Shown one piece after another: positions 53,968 to 63,839 of a stretch of 64,000 nt of DNA. The stretch comes from Pelagadaptatus aseana (GTDB taxonomy: Bacteria > Pseudomonadota > Gammaproteobacteria > Pseudomonadales > Cellvibrionaceae), in assembly GCA_040365065.1 (NCBI GenBank), contig BAABNI010000010.1, positions 82,486-146,485 on the forward strand, written 5' to 3'. The notes under the pieces were generated by a model. The model was not told the origin of the DNA. It did not search any database and saw only the letters and a list, made by a program, of their open reading frames with translations. The number at the start of each line of letters is the position of its first letter. The first letter of the stretch is position 1. A program made the position numbers and the translations under genes.

Positions 53968-54393
53968 TCAGAATGATAACGCCCCTTCGTGGCTCCATTC
54001 GCACCTTACTTGCATATCACCTGAACCGGGCTCATGGCTATTGGCGGTGGATTCCCAGGTAAAGGTATGCGTGCCGGACAACTCAGTTTCAAGGTGGACC
54101 GTGGCAGACACCCAATACATTTGGCTTAGTAGCTCTTCAAACTTGTTGATCCATTGATCCCATTCATACTCAACGGCTTTATAGGACGCACCAAAGTGCA
54201 TCACGTCAGTCTGATAGTTTTCACCCCGCCCCTCCTTGCTGGGCAAAGAAAACATTTCCTGACACAAAAATGGCCATTCATCAGCTTTAGGAAGAGACAT
54301 CATGGCATTACGATTTGCACTTCTGCGCAGGGTATCACTGCCCTGTAAAGTGGCATCTTTAATACAACCGTAAACAATAGACTCCTGATCCAT
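53968..54393 (-). CDS. Unknown protein
   Basis: This 141-residue soluble protein starts at the ATG at 54393 (MDQESIVYGCIKD), with GGGGGAAG just upstream. An in-frame start 72 nt earlier overlaps the upstream gene. I see no signal, membrane helix or motif. It has a strand-rich C-terminal part (YWVSATVHLETELSGTHTF, TFTWESTANSHEPGSGDM), which could be a beta-sandwich. It lies between the SLT lipoprotein and the HAD gene in the same direction. Confidence 0.62.
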   Translation of the reverse strand: MDQESIVYGCIKDATLQGSDTLRRSANRNAMMSLPKADEWPFLCQEMFSLPSKEGRGENYQTDVMHFGASYKAVEYEWDQWINKFEELLSQMYWVSATVHLETELSGTHTFTWESTANSHEPGSGDMQVRCEWSHEGALSF

Positions 54394-54418
54394 ACTTCCC
54401 CCAATGCTCAGAAAATAG

Positions 54419-55018
54419 TTAAAAAAACCACCACCCGGTACTTTCCAGCCTTTTTTGGCAACCATTCAACTGGCGCTGATAAGTATTGGCTTTAGCGGAT
54501 ACTTTTTTGGCCACCTGTTTAAGCCAGCCTTTATTTTTATAGGTACGACGGTTAAAGCCACCATGACCTTCATGGTAGGCAAGGTATAGATGATAGGTAT
54601 CGTTGCGTTTGATGTGGCTCTTACTTTCACTCAAAGAGTTGTACCAGCCAATAAAGTCAATGGCGTCTTCAAACTTATCTCTGTCCGCACCCCAATTACC
54701 CGTCTTGTCGATATACCAGTCCCAGGTATTGTCCTTCGCTTGGGAAAAGCCGTATGCATCGCTTTTTCGTGGGCCCGGGATAACCCATAGAATTTTGGTT
54801 CTGGGTGGCTTGGCCTTAGGTCGAAAACGAGATTCCTGATGCATAATAGCCATCATCACCGGTATCGAAGAGCCCCATTTTTTCTGCGCGTCTTTAGCGT
54901 CATCATACCAACCATCTTTCTCATCAAAAATGTGGCAAATATTGTCGACGTGCGTGGGAGGGCTGGTCACACACCCCGCCAGTATCAACGTCATAAAACC
55001 GAGCAGCAGGACCCTCAC
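54419..55018 (-). CDS. Lipoprotein with SLT-like transglycosylase domain
   Basis: This 199-residue protein has a lipoprotein signal (LLLGFMTLILAGCVTSPP, cysteine about residue 16) and a lysozyme-like core. The putative catalytic glutamate is in MAIMHQESRFRPKAKP, followed by YGFSQAKDNTWDW and YHEGHGGFNRR. It probably cleaves cell-wall glycan strands in the outer-membrane compartment. The GTG start at 55018 overlaps the ligA TGA (GTGA), so translation is coupled. In the reading direction ligA comes first. Confidence 0.85.
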   Translation of the reverse strand: MRVLLLGFMTLILAGCVTSPPTHVDNICHIFDEKDGWYDDAKDAQKKWGSSIPVMMAIMHQESRFRPKAKPPRTKILWVIPGPRKSDAYGFSQAKDNTWDWYIDKTGNWGADRDKFEDAIDFIGWYNSLSESKSHIKRNDTYHLYLAYHEGHGGFNRRTYKNKGWLKQVAKKVSAKANTYQRQLNGCQKRLESTGWWFF

Positions 55019-57060
55019 TGAATATCTCCGGCAAAACTTGCTGGGTCCGCCAGTAATTGCTGCAACCCTTGTTCATCCAGAATACGAATACCCAACTCTT
55101 CGGCTTTGGATCTTTTGGAGCCCGCCTTTTCGCCAGCAATCAGGCAATGAGTTTTGGCTGACACGCTACCAGCAACCTTGGCTCCCAGCTCTTGTAATTT
55201 TTCTTTGGCCTCACTGCGTCCCATGGTTTCCAAGGTGCCGGTGATTACAAATGTCAGATTCTGTAATGGTTCTTCGGCTTCACTGACTTCAATATCCGCC
55301 CAGTGAACGCCTTTCTGCCTCAAGTTCTCAATGACATCCAGATTTTCAGATTGCTGGAAGAATTCCTGAACAAAATGAGCCACAACCGGCCCGACATCCG
55401 CTACTTCCTGCAAGTCTTCAACTGTAGCCGACATCAGCAACTCAATACTGCCAAAGTGCTTGGCCAAATTCCTGGCAGTGGCCTCACCCACCTCGCGTAT
55501 GCCAAGAGAGTAAAGGAAGCGATCCAACTGAGTATGTTTCGATGCTTCAAGCCCGCGCAGCAAATTATCTGCCGACTTCTGCCCCATTCTTTCAAGCTCG
55601 GACAATTGCTCTAAGGAAAGATCGTAAAGGTCTGACACTGAGTGAATAAGCCCTTCATCCACCAACTGCTCCACCAATTTATCACCGATACCATCCACAT
55701 CCATGGCTTTACGAGAAACAAAATGTTTGATGGCCTCTTTTCTTTGAGCACCGCAAATCAACCCTCCACTGCAACGGGCCACAGCCTCACCGGCAATCAC
55801 TTCAACGGGTGATTCACAAACCGGACAATGCTCCGGAAACTCAATGATACGGGCGTCGGCTGGGCGCTTTGATTTTACGACTGAAACCACCTGGGGTATC
55901 ACATCCCCGGCTCTGCGAATAATCACGGTATCATTGATGCGAACACCCAGCCGCTCCATCTCGTCGCGGTTATGCAAGGTCGCGTTGGATACGGTAACAC
56001 CGCCGACAAAAACCGGATTTAAGCGCGCTACCGGAGTCACAGCACCGGTTCGTCCCACCTGAAATTCCACATCCACAAGTTTGGTCATTTCTTCCTGTGC
56101 TGGAAATTTATAGGCAATCGCCCAACGAGGTGCTCTGGAGACAAAACCCAGTCGTTCCTGTAACTGCAGGTCATCGACTTTGAATACAATGCCGTCAATT
56201 TCATAATCCAGTTGATCGCGCTTGTCACCGATTTGAGAGTAATACTCAATGCACTCGTCAATGCCTTTAGCAACGCGCATCTCCGGATTGATCTTAAAAC
56301 CCCACTGATGCAGTGCGTGCAGTACGTTGCTGTGCTCACCCGGTAATTCCCCACCTTCAACCCAGCCAACACTGTAGGCGCACATTTCAAGAGGTCTGGA
56401 CGCGGTGATTTTTGAATCGAGTTGTCGCAGACTTCCCGCGGCCGCATTTCTCGGGTTCACAAAAGGTTTGTCACCCTTGGCTTTAACACTTTTATTCAAA
56501 GCATCAAAGCCTGCTTTAGGCATATAGATTTCGCCTCGAACTTCAAGAGTCTGGGGATAACCCTCACCCAACAATTTGAGTGGAATGGAAGGAATAGTCC
56601 GGACATTAAGCGTAATATCCTCACCGGTAGAACCGTCACCTCGAGTTGCACCACGTTGCAGAAGCCCATCAACATAAAGCAGACTGACAGCAATACCATC
56701 TAGCTTTGGCTCGCAGGCATAGTCTAAGGTTTTAATGTTTCCACCGAGACGCTCTAACAGACGCTGATTAAAGCTTTGCAGATCATCGTCATTGAACGCA
56801 TTATCCAGCGACAACATCGGTATTTCATGGCGCACCTGGGAAAAGACGCTCAGGGGTGCCTCTCCGACTCTCCGGGTCGGAGAGTCATCGGTCACCATCT
56901 CAGGGTGATCCGCTTCCAGATGCTTTAATTCTTGAAAAAGGCGATCGTACTCACTGTCGGGCATGGTGGGATCGTCTAAAACATAGTAGCGATAGTTGTG
57001 ATAGTTGAGTTGCTGGCGCAACTCATCGATACGCTGGTGGGTAGAATGACTGACGGACAT
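55015..57060 (-). CDS. ligA: NAD+-dependent DNA ligase LigA
   Basis: This 681-residue ligase joins Okazaki fragments. The adenylation lysine is Lys119 (EPKLDGIAVSL). Domains in order are Ia (residues 1-70, HNYRYYVLDD), nucleotidyltransferase, OB fold, a four-cysteine zinc finger (CPVCESPVEV...RCSGGLICGAQ), helix-hairpin-helix repeats and a C-terminal BRCT domain (about 600-681, VITGTLETMGRSEAKEKL). It follows zipA by 21 nt on the same strand, and the SLT lipoprotein overlaps its stop. Confidence 0.98.
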   Translation of the reverse strand: MSVSHSTHQRIDELRQQLNYHNYRYYVLDDPTMPDSEYDRLFQELKHLEADHPEMVTDDSPTRRVGEAPLSVFSQVRHEIPMLSLDNAFNDDDLQSFNQRLLERLGGNIKTLDYACEPKLDGIAVSLLYVDGLLQRGATRGDGSTGEDITLNVRTIPSIPLKLLGEGYPQTLEVRGEIYMPKAGFDALNKSVKAKGDKPFVNPRNAAAGSLRQLDSKITASRPLEMCAYSVGWVEGGELPGEHSNVLHALHQWGFKINPEMRVAKGIDECIEYYSQIGDKRDQLDYEIDGIVFKVDDLQLQERLGFVSRAPRWAIAYKFPAQEEMTKLVDVEFQVGRTGAVTPVARLNPVFVGGVTVSNATLHNRDEMERLGVRINDTVIIRRAGDVIPQVVSVVKSKRPADARIIEFPEHCPVCESPVEVIAGEAVARCSGGLICGAQRKEAIKHFVSRKAMDVDGIGDKLVEQLVDEGLIHSVSDLYDLSLEQLSELERMGQKSADNLLRGLEASKHTQLDRFLYSLGIREVGEATARNLAKHFGSIELLMSATVEDLQEVADVGPVVAHFVQEFFQQSENLDVIENLRQKGVHWADIEVSEAEEPLQNLTFVITGTLETMGRSEAKEKLQELGAKVAGSVSAKTHCLIAGEKAGSKRSKAEELGIRILDEQGLQQLLADPASFAGDIQ

Positions 57061-57081
57061 AAAAAACTATACACCACCTGC

Positions 57082-58092
57082 TCAGGTTAATTTCTTGCGT
57101 TCAAACTCGCGAATACGCTCTCGACAGTGCTCCAGAGTCTGGGCTGTCATCACACTGCGATTTTCATCCTTGAGCTCACCACCCAGGCGGGCAGCCAGTA
57201 TTTGTGCTGTATCAGCCATACAATTAAAAGCGTCCATGGCACTGCTACCCAAAGGCAAGCTCAAAAACAGGCTGATGCCCGGCGTTTCAAAGTTGGCCAT
57301 ATCATTGAGGTCAAAAGTCCCGGGAACCACCATGTTCACCATGCTGAACATTACCGGACCTTCGCCATCTTCGTGAACGTGGCGATGAAAAATTTTCATT
57401 TCGCCAAAACGCATGCCACATTCGAGCAGACAATCCAGAAGCGCTTCGCCATTGAAACGGGTTCCAGGTATCGCCATCACATTGATGATAAGCACTTCTT
57501 CTGCCTGCGCTGCACCTTCCTCTTGAGAAGCTACCGGCTTTGGCGCCTCATCCACTGCAGGAGGTTGAGCTTCTGCAACATCGCCAGCTAATGGCGCCTC
57601 GTTATCTCCAGAGACAGAATCGTGACTCCCAGTCCCTACGGTAATGGTTTCATCAGTACCCAGCTCTCGCTCCAGGGCATCCAAAACCGGCTCTTTACGC
57701 TCCACTTCACGGGCTTGCGAAACATCACCAGCAAAAGCCTCTTCAACGGCTTCCATCAGCATTGGTACTTCTTCTAGGTTGAGAGATACCTGCTCAGGGA
57801 TCTGATTTTTTAAAGACGGTGCACGTGTCTGGGCAAACGAGTCTTTGACAGACTGAGTCAATTGACGAGCCTCTTCATCACCCCGCTCTTCACCCACCAC
57901 TCTGGCGCCACCATTTGGCAACTCACTGCCATACTCCATCAGTTCTTCGCGCTCTGTTTCCTTGTGCATGCTCAGGGACATTTTGATGGATTCCTGCCGT
58001 GATTGACGAACCCGTCGCCAGCCGTCGAGCAGTACCCCGACAATCAGCAAAATAATGATTACTGTTAGCCACTCACGCATTCCAAAGTCCAT
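57082..58092 (-). CDS. zipA: Cell division protein ZipA
   Basis: This bitopic inner-membrane protein of 336 residues tethers FtsZ. One N-terminal helix (LTVIIILLIVGVLLDGWR, about 9-26) is followed by a long acidic, proline-containing linker (about 30-200). The C-terminal FtsZ-binding domain has the signatures VMAIPGTRFNGEALLDCLLE, FHRHV and FSMVNMVVPGTFDL. Typical length is 300-330. smc, zipA and ligA are adjacent as in Pseudomonas. Confidence 0.95.
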   Translation of the reverse strand: MDFGMREWLTVIIILLIVGVLLDGWRRVRQSRQESIKMSLSMHKETEREELMEYGSELPNGGARVVGEERGDEEARQLTQSVKDSFAQTRAPSLKNQIPEQVSLNLEEVPMLMEAVEEAFAGDVSQAREVERKEPVLDALERELGTDETITVGTGSHDSVSGDNEAPLAGDVAEAQPPAVDEAPKPVASQEEGAAQAEEVLIINVMAIPGTRFNGEALLDCLLECGMRFGEMKIFHRHVHEDGEGPVMFSMVNMVVPGTFDLNDMANFETPGISLFLSLPLGSSAMDAFNCMADTAQILAARLGGELKDENRSVMTAQTLEHCRERIREFERKKLT

Positions 58093-58131
58093 TGGTTTTC
58101 GAACCCCTAACCTATCAGCTCCAGATTACAA

Positions 58132-61100
58132 TCAACTGGCAGCCAGCTCGGCTGCTTCCTCAACATCCACGGTCACCAGTCTCGACACACCTGGCTCGTG
58201 CATGGTTACCCCAAGTAATTGATGGGCCATTTCCATCGCGATCTTGTTGTGGGTAATGTAAATAAACTGCACATGCTCCGACATCTGTTCAACCATGCGT
58301 GCATATCGACCCACATTGGCATCATCCAGCGGTGCATCCACCTCATCAAGCATACAAAAGGGAGCTGGATTCAATCGGAAAATTGAGAATACCAGCGCAA
58401 TTGCCGTGAGGGCTTTTTCACCACCAGAAAGCAGATGAATGGTGCTGTTACGCTTGCCTGGAGGACGGGCCATAATGGCAATACCCGTATCGAGCAGGTC
58501 TTCACCGGTCAACTCCAGATAGGCGTGGCCGCCACCAAATACTTTCGGAAACAACTCCTGCAAACCGCTATTGACCTGATCGAAGGTTTCTTTGAATCGT
58601 GTCCGGGTCTCACGGTCAATTTTCTTGATGGCATTTTCCAGAGTTGTTAAAGCATCTATCAGATCATCGTTTTGCGCATCCAGATAGTTCTTGCGCTCAG
58701 ACTCTGTTTTATATTCATCAATCGCCGCAAGGTTGATGGGCCCCAGTCGGGTAATCCGATTGGCAATTCGCTCAAGCTCTTCTTCCATTGGCTGCTCAGT
58801 GGCATCCTCGGGCAATTGCTCAAGCAGTGTCGGCAAATGGAAATTGTCCTCTTCCAGCTGCTCCTGCAAACTTTTGCGCTGTACTTCAAATGTTTGTGCG
58901 GCGAGACGTTCCTGCTCGAGTCGACTGCGAACATTCTGCACATCCTGCTCAATTCGATGGCGCTCCTGCTCTGCCTTGCGCAAATCATGCTCAACTCGCT
59001 CAACCTCACGACGGGCCTCGGCCAGCTCAGACTCAACACTCAAGCGTTTCTCAAGCAGGGCTTCCAACTCAAGCTTGTGCTCTTCTACCGGATTCTGTTG
59101 ATCCTCAAGACTGTCTCTGAGTGTTTCACGACGGCTGCTCAAGCGCTCGATCTGCTCTTCGAGTCGAACCAGTCCCGCGCGCATGGATTCCAGCTGTGTC
59201 TTCACGCTCTGGTGGCGCATGGCCAGCTGATGACCACGGTCTTTGTCATGGCGAGCGCGCTGGCGGGCATCATCGAGTTTGGCACGAATATCATCGCGCT
59301 GAGTCAATAATTCTTCGCGCTTTTCGGTATCCATTTCCATGGCTTCAATGGATTCCTGCAGAATGGCTCTGGCTTCTGCCAGATTTTCCGCTTCTTGCTG
59401 CCCCTGTTCTTTGGCTTCCTCGATCTCACCTTCAACCCGCTCACGACGAACCAGAACCTGCTCAACACGGACTTTCTTGGCGCTAAGCTGGGAAAGAAGC
59501 TCTGCGTGTTTGCGGTTCTGATCGTTATTGTCGCGGCGAAGACTTTCACGCTGCTCTTCTAGTTGCTTGATGCGCTCCTGATCGGACGCCAGTGCCTCAC
59601 TGAGCTCATCAATACGCGACTCAGCGGTCTCAATATCAGCCAACAGGGATTCCAGTTCGCTCTTGCGGGCAATCACACCGTAGCTGGCGTCTGTATCCCG
59701 GGCGACGCGCAACCAGTTGGCACCGAGCCAAATGCCATCTTTTGTCACCACAGATTCGCCGGCATCCAGTTGCGGACGCAGAGATAAGGCCTCGCTGAGA
59801 TTTTCGACGGCATAAACACCCGCCAACTGAGCATCCAAGGCAATATCTGAATGAACTTTGCTCAGCAATAAAGTAGCTTTTTCAGAAGTTAACGGGGCAG
59901 ATGCCACCGCACTGTCAAGCAACGCTATTTCACCCTGCTCCAGTTCGCCCAATAACTGGGCCGCCACATCAAACTCGTCGGTGCAAACCGCCTGTAAAGC
60001 ATTACCCAGAGCCGTTTCAACCGCCTGTTCCCATCCGGATTCTACTTCCAGAGATTGAGCCAGGCGCGGCTTATCCGCAAGGCCACTGGTTGCCAACCAG
60101 TCTGAAACAGCCCCACTCTGCTCACCCAGAGCAGCCTGCTGCAGAGCCTCGAGGGAAGCCCTGCGACCTTTCATCCCCTGCAATTCACTTCGGGCACTAT
60201 CCAATGCCTCCGATGACGCCTGAACGCCTTCACGGAGCGTGTCTATATCACCGGTAATCGTCTCAATCTGTTCGGTTTTCTCAGCCAGAACCAAGTCCAC
60301 TTCGGCCAGCTGCTCATTAAGCTCATCGATTTCTTCGGTTTCTTCGCCGGCAACCAGATTGGACTTTTCGTCTTCCAGCTTTTTGATGCGATCCAGTAAT
60401 CGGGATTGAACCTGTTCCAGATGCTGGATTCTGGATTGTTGTACTTCGGCCTTCTGTCGAGGCTCGGCTGCAGAGTGGTTAAAGTCATCCCAGGCCTGTT
60501 GCCAGGTTTGCATGGCATCTTCGGCAAACTGTAACGCCTCGCCGGAATCCTCTTCCGCCTCCTGGATCATTTCCAGTTCAGGCTCCATCTCCAGCAACTC
60601 CGATTCCCAGGCTTCCGCCTTGTCGCGATCGAGTTGCAGATGCTCTTCCGCTTCTTTGTAATCGCGTTCAGTCTGTTCCAGATCTATCTGTAACTGGCGA
60701 CTGCGCTCCTGAGTATGCTGAATGCTTTGCTCAATTCGTGCGATGTCAGAACCAACGGCGTAAAAGCGCCCCTGGATATCATTCATTTTATCGCCGCGTT
60801 CAGTATGCTCAGTGCGATACTTTTCAATGTTGGCGTCGTGATGCAGCTGATCACTGACGAAGGACTCCACCTGCAGTTCAAGCTCGGTAATGGCATCTTT
60901 GCGGCCATTGGCCTTGTCATCGAGCAACTTGAAGCGTAAAGCCTGCAGTTGAGCCTTGAGCAGGCGCTCTTCTTTCTTGAATTCTGTGTATTTTTCAGCG
61001 GCTGCGGCCTGGCGTTGCAAACGTGAAAGCTGTCTTTCCAGCTCTTCACGGATATCTGTCAGTCGCTCCAGGTTCTCCTGGGTCCGACGCATCCGGTTTT

Positions 61101-61641
61101 CCGTATCCCGGCGACGCTCTTTGTACTTGGAAATACCCGCGGCTTCTTCAATATATACACGCAATTCTTCAGGCTTGGCCTCGATCAGGCGCGAAATCAT
61201 GCCCTGTTCGATAATGGCGTAACTGCGCGGCCCAAGGCCGGTACCCAGAAATATATCGGTGATGTCACGACGGCGGCACTTGGTGCCATTGAGGTAATAA
61301 CTGTTCTGGCTGTCTCTGGTTACCTTGCGCTTGACAGAGATTTCGGAAAAGCCCGCATATTCGCCAACCAAAGTGCCATCACTGTTGTCAAAAACCAGCT
61401 CAATAGAGGCCTGACCAACGGGCTTACGCCCTCCTGAGCCATTAAAAATGACGTCGGTCATGGACTCACCACGGAGGTTTTTTGCCGAGGATTCACCCAT
61501 CACCCAACGCACGGCGTCAATGATATTGGATTTGCCACAACCATTGGGGCCAACCACTGCCCCCAAATTGCTGGGAAAATGAACCGTTGTCGGATCAACA
61601 AACGATTTAAAACCAGCCAACTTAATACACTTTAGGCGCAT
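58132..61641 (-). CDS. smc: Chromosome partition protein Smc
   Basis: This 1169-residue SMC ATPase organises and condenses the chromosome with ScpA and ScpB. The N-terminal Walker A is VVGPNGCGKSNIIDA. There are two long coiled-coil arms (about 170-500 and 670-1000), a hinge (about 500-660: GEQSGAVSDWL, VETALGNALQAV), and a C-terminal ATPase half with LLSGGEKALTAIALVF and PFCMLDEVDAPLDD. The ATG at 61641 agrees with MRLKCIKLAGFKSFVDPT. No scpA or scpB is in the window. It is the first gene of smc-zipA-ligA. Confidence 0.97.
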   Translation of the reverse strand: MRLKCIKLAGFKSFVDPTTVHFPSNLGAVVGPNGCGKSNIIDAVRWVMGESSAKNLRGESMTDVIFNGSGGRKPVGQASIELVFDNSDGTLVGEYAGFSEISVKRKVTRDSQNSYYLNGTKCRRRDITDIFLGTGLGPRSYAIIEQGMISRLIEAKPEELRVYIEEAAGISKYKERRRDTENRMRRTQENLERLTDIREELERQLSRLQRQAAAAEKYTEFKKEERLLKAQLQALRFKLLDDKANGRKDAITELELQVESFVSDQLHHDANIEKYRTEHTERGDKMNDIQGRFYAVGSDIARIEQSIQHTQERSRQLQIDLEQTERDYKEAEEHLQLDRDKAEAWESELLEMEPELEMIQEAEEDSGEALQFAEDAMQTWQQAWDDFNHSAAEPRQKAEVQQSRIQHLEQVQSRLLDRIKKLEDEKSNLVAGEETEEIDELNEQLAEVDLVLAEKTEQIETITGDIDTLREGVQASSEALDSARSELQGMKGRRASLEALQQAALGEQSGAVSDWLATSGLADKPRLAQSLEVESGWEQAVETALGNALQAVCTDEFDVAAQLLGELEQGEIALLDSAVASAPLTSEKATLLLSKVHSDIALDAQLAGVYAVENLSEALSLRPQLDAGESVVTKDGIWLGANWLRVARDTDASYGVIARKSELESLLADIETAESRIDELSEALASDQERIKQLEEQRESLRRDNNDQNRKHAELLSQLSAKKVRVEQVLVRRERVEGEIEEAKEQGQQEAENLAEARAILQESIEAMEMDTEKREELLTQRDDIRAKLDDARQRARHDKDRGHQLAMRHQSVKTQLESMRAGLVRLEEQIERLSSRRETLRDSLEDQQNPVEEHKLELEALLEKRLSVESELAEARREVERVEHDLRKAEQERHRIEQDVQNVRSRLEQERLAAQTFEVQRKSLQEQLEEDNFHLPTLLEQLPEDATEQPMEEELERIANRITRLGPINLAAIDEYKTESERKNYLDAQNDDLIDALTTLENAIKKIDRETRTRFKETFDQVNSGLQELFPKVFGGGHAYLELTGEDLLDTGIAIMARPPGKRNSTIHLLSGGEKALTAIALVFSIFRLNPAPFCMLDEVDAPLDDANVGRYARMVEQMSEHVQFIYITHNKIAMEMAHQLLGVTMHEPGVSRLVTVDVEEAAELAAS

Positions 61642-61758
61642 AGAAATGCTTCACTCAAAATAGATAACATCTTGATTTTTTATGTTTTTTTCAAACAGAG
61701 AAGACAGAAGATCACTCACCAGAGCCGGCTCCATCCCTGTGCCTGCAGCCGCCTCTCC

Positions 61759-61774
61759 GCCTCGTAATCGAGGC
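61759..61774. other. Perfect palindromic hairpin between ccmI and smc
   Basis: GCCTCG-TAAT-CGAGGC can form a 6-bp stem with a 4-nt loop, with no T run directly on either side. It may be an operator or mRNA hairpin. The rest of 61642-61842 holds nothing I recognise. Confidence 0.4.
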
Positions 61775-61842
61775 TGCAAAAGACGGAGCAAAAAACTCGC
61801 AAGGAGGGAATTCTACCGGCAAATCGGAGGTTTTAAAACGCC

Positions 61843-63123
61843 TTATGGAAGCTGCTTTTCAACGATCATGGAAACAGGTTCAGACACCTCGGAAAGCACA
61901 ATCGGGCCAACCGAGACTTGCCAGTCACCGGACTGAGGCATGGCACCGCCACTTTTGGAAATACGCGCCACCAATTCCAGCTTTTCAACCGTGGCAATAT
62001 TAATGCCGGGCATCATCGACATGGTCTCATCCAGCGTTACCCGACGGGGCAACTCGGATGCAGGAAACCGACTGATTGCCAAAGGCATGCGACCACCCCA
62101 TTCCCGAGCATAAACCAGAGCAACCGCACCCTGATCGATATCAACGCCCTCAGCCAGATCAACAGTGACCGTCACACGCGACAGATCAGAAGCATCGGAC
62201 TCCACAGTATCCGCAGCAACATCTGCTGCAGACTGCCCCTGCGCCACAGAATCGTCATCGGCCAATCTGGCCCTGGCGCGCTCTATTCCAGCCTCCATAC
62301 CAGCAATAACCGGGGAATTGTGAGGCATCCCGGCAATGGCCTTTTGCCAGAACTCTATGGCCTGCTGAAATCGGCCCTTTTCATAGGCCTCTACTCCCGC
62401 CAACCCCAAAGCGGTTGTCTCATTGCCATTTAATTCCAGCGCCTTGGCGATCAACATACTCACTTCCGGCGTCACCTGATTACCGGAAGCCAGAAACACC
62501 ACCTGCGCCAACTCGGCTATAAGTCGAGGATCATTCTGCTGAGTGGTCTGCAGCAACACCGTGTATTGCTCAACCGCCACACCGTAGCGCCCGGATTCCG
62601 CCGCCAGCCGCGCCAGCAGATAGCGATTCTCAGATTGATCCCCCGAACCCTCGACCCTGTCCGCCAGCGCCTGAATCAATTCCTCAGTCAAAGTCGGATC
62701 CATCGGATCGCCACCCTGAAAGGCATTCATGGATTGAGCGTAGCGCTGCTCCAGCATCCCCTGGATGGCGACATCCGCCATGGAACCACGCTGCAAGTAG
62801 AAAATTGCAGAACCCAACATGACCAGAGCCGCAAACACCAGTAAAGGCCAACGACTGCCCGAACTGACACTGACCTGCTGATTATCAGCATCCTGCAGCA
62901 AGCCTTGTTGCAGCTCGGCATTTAACTGATCAAATTCAGCTTGGGAGATCTCTCCGGAATCAAGCTGTGACTGAAGCTCAGCGCGATTTTCATTAAAGAG
63001 ATCCAGCAGAAACCCACCCTGCTCCTCAGAGCCACTCCCCCTGCCTCGCCCCAAAGCCGGCCAGACAACAAAAAAAGCAGCAACACACATCAAAACAGCG
63101 GCAATTGGCCAAAACTGAGACAT
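61843..63123 (-). CDS. ccmI: Cytochrome c biogenesis protein CcmI
   Basis: CcmI (CycH) presents apocytochrome c for haem attachment. The 426-residue protein has two membrane helices near the N-terminus (PIAAVLMCVAAFFVVWPALG, about 6-25, and RWPLLVFAALVMLGSAIFY, about 91-110). A periplasmic TPR region follows (YLLARLAAESGRYGVAVEQY, NETTALGLAGVEAYEKGRFQ). The domain ends in a beta-rich unit (LVYAREWGGRMPLAISRF). It is 33 nt after ccmH and probably transcribed with it. Confidence 0.93.
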   Translation of the reverse strand: MSQFWPIAAVLMCVAAFFVVWPALGRGRGSGSEEQGGFLLDLFNENRAELQSQLDSGEISQAEFDQLNAELQQGLLQDADNQQVSVSSGSRWPLLVFAALVMLGSAIFYLQRGSMADVAIQGMLEQRYAQSMNAFQGGDPMDPTLTEELIQALADRVEGSGDQSENRYLLARLAAESGRYGVAVEQYTVLLQTTQQNDPRLIAELAQVVFLASGNQVTPEVSMLIAKALELNGNETTALGLAGVEAYEKGRFQQAIEFWQKAIAGMPHNSPVIAGMEAGIERARARLADDDSVAQGQSAADVAADTVESDASDLSRVTVTVDLAEGVDIDQGAVALVYAREWGGRMPLAISRFPASELPRRVTLDETMSMMPGINIATVEKLELVARISKSGGAMPQSGDWQVSVGPIVLSEVSEPVSMIVEKQLP

Positions 63124-63156
63124 TTATTCTTTCCCGAGAAAATTAAATAGACGAAA

Positions 63157-63642
63157 TTATTGTTGATTACGACGCTTGTCCGCCGCATCCAGAAGGTCCT
63201 GAAGGCGCCCTTGATCTTTATCGGACTGCTTTTCACCAGCCGCCTGTATTTTGGATCGGCGCTGACGCACAACCAGAAAAGCCACCAGCCAGCCAACGGC
63301 CATCAACACCACCGGCAAACCCCACAACATATAGGTATTTTTCTTCAACTGGGGCCGATAGAGAACGTAATCACCGTAGCGATTAACCATAAAATCGGTT
63401 ATCTCTTTATCAGACCGGCCATCTTTGAGCATCCGATAAAGTTCACGGCGCAAATCCTGTGCAATGGGGGAATCAGATCCCGCCAAATTCTGGTTTTGAC
63501 ACTTTGGGCAACGCATTTCATCAATAAACGACAAATAACGCTGCCGCTCCACCTCGTCTTCAAACTCATAGACATCGATGACGGCCTGAGCAGATGCCCC
63601 CATCAAAAACAACATAAAAAAAGCGGACAGAATTCGAATCAC
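63157..63642 (-). CDS. ccmH: Cytochrome c biogenesis protein CcmH
   Basis: CcmH is a membrane-anchored thioredoxin-like factor that reduces apocytochrome c before haem ligation. The active motif is Cys45-Pro-Lys-Cys48 (EMRCPKCQNQNLAGSDSPIA), with a signal peptide (ILSAFFMLFLMGASAQA) and a C-terminal helix (MLWGLPVVLMAVGWLVAFLV). I choose the GTG at 63642 (161 residues, near the family's 155-160). A longer frame to 63789 is rejected because it runs upstream over unconserved sequence. No ccmG/dsbE or other ccm genes adjoin it. Two tRNA genes lie upstream. Confidence 0.9.
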   Translation of the reverse strand: MIRILSAFFMLFLMGASAQAVIDVYEFEDEVERQRYLSFIDEMRCPKCQNQNLAGSDSPIAQDLRRELYRMLKDGRSDKEITDFMVNRYGDYVLYRPQLKKNTYMLWGLPVVLMAVGWLVAFLVVRQRRSKIQAAGEKQSDKDQGRLQDLLDAADKRRNQQ

Positions 63643-63805
63643 AATATGTTTATCCGTGCAGCGGTGAATATTTCGGCGGCTGAGTATAACAGAGCCATTA
63701 TTAAAAGAGACGCCATTACCAACAAACCTGTCACCACTTATACCTGCGAAAAAACGAGAAAGATCAGAAAAATAGATGATTGCCGGCAAACAAAAGAGAC
63801 AAAAA

Positions 63806-63834
63806 CAAAAAAAGCCGCACTAGGCGACTTTTTT
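63806..63834 (-). terminator. Terminator after the tRNA genes
   Basis: On the minus strand, AAGTCGC pairs with GCGGCTT (63812-63830, one G-U pair) and is followed by a T run. It is 9 nt after the tRNA-Asp 3' end and ends the tRNA transcript. Confidence 0.8.
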
Positions 63835-63839
63835 ATAGA

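Noticed and set aside
61682..61936. 84-codon plus-strand frame between smc and ccmI
   Set aside because: It runs into the end of ccmI on the other strand, is basic and has no recognisable start signal.
63643..63789. Longer N-terminus for CcmH
   Set aside because: The extra 49 residues come before the signal peptide, are unlike the family and lie in the tRNA-ccmH spacer.
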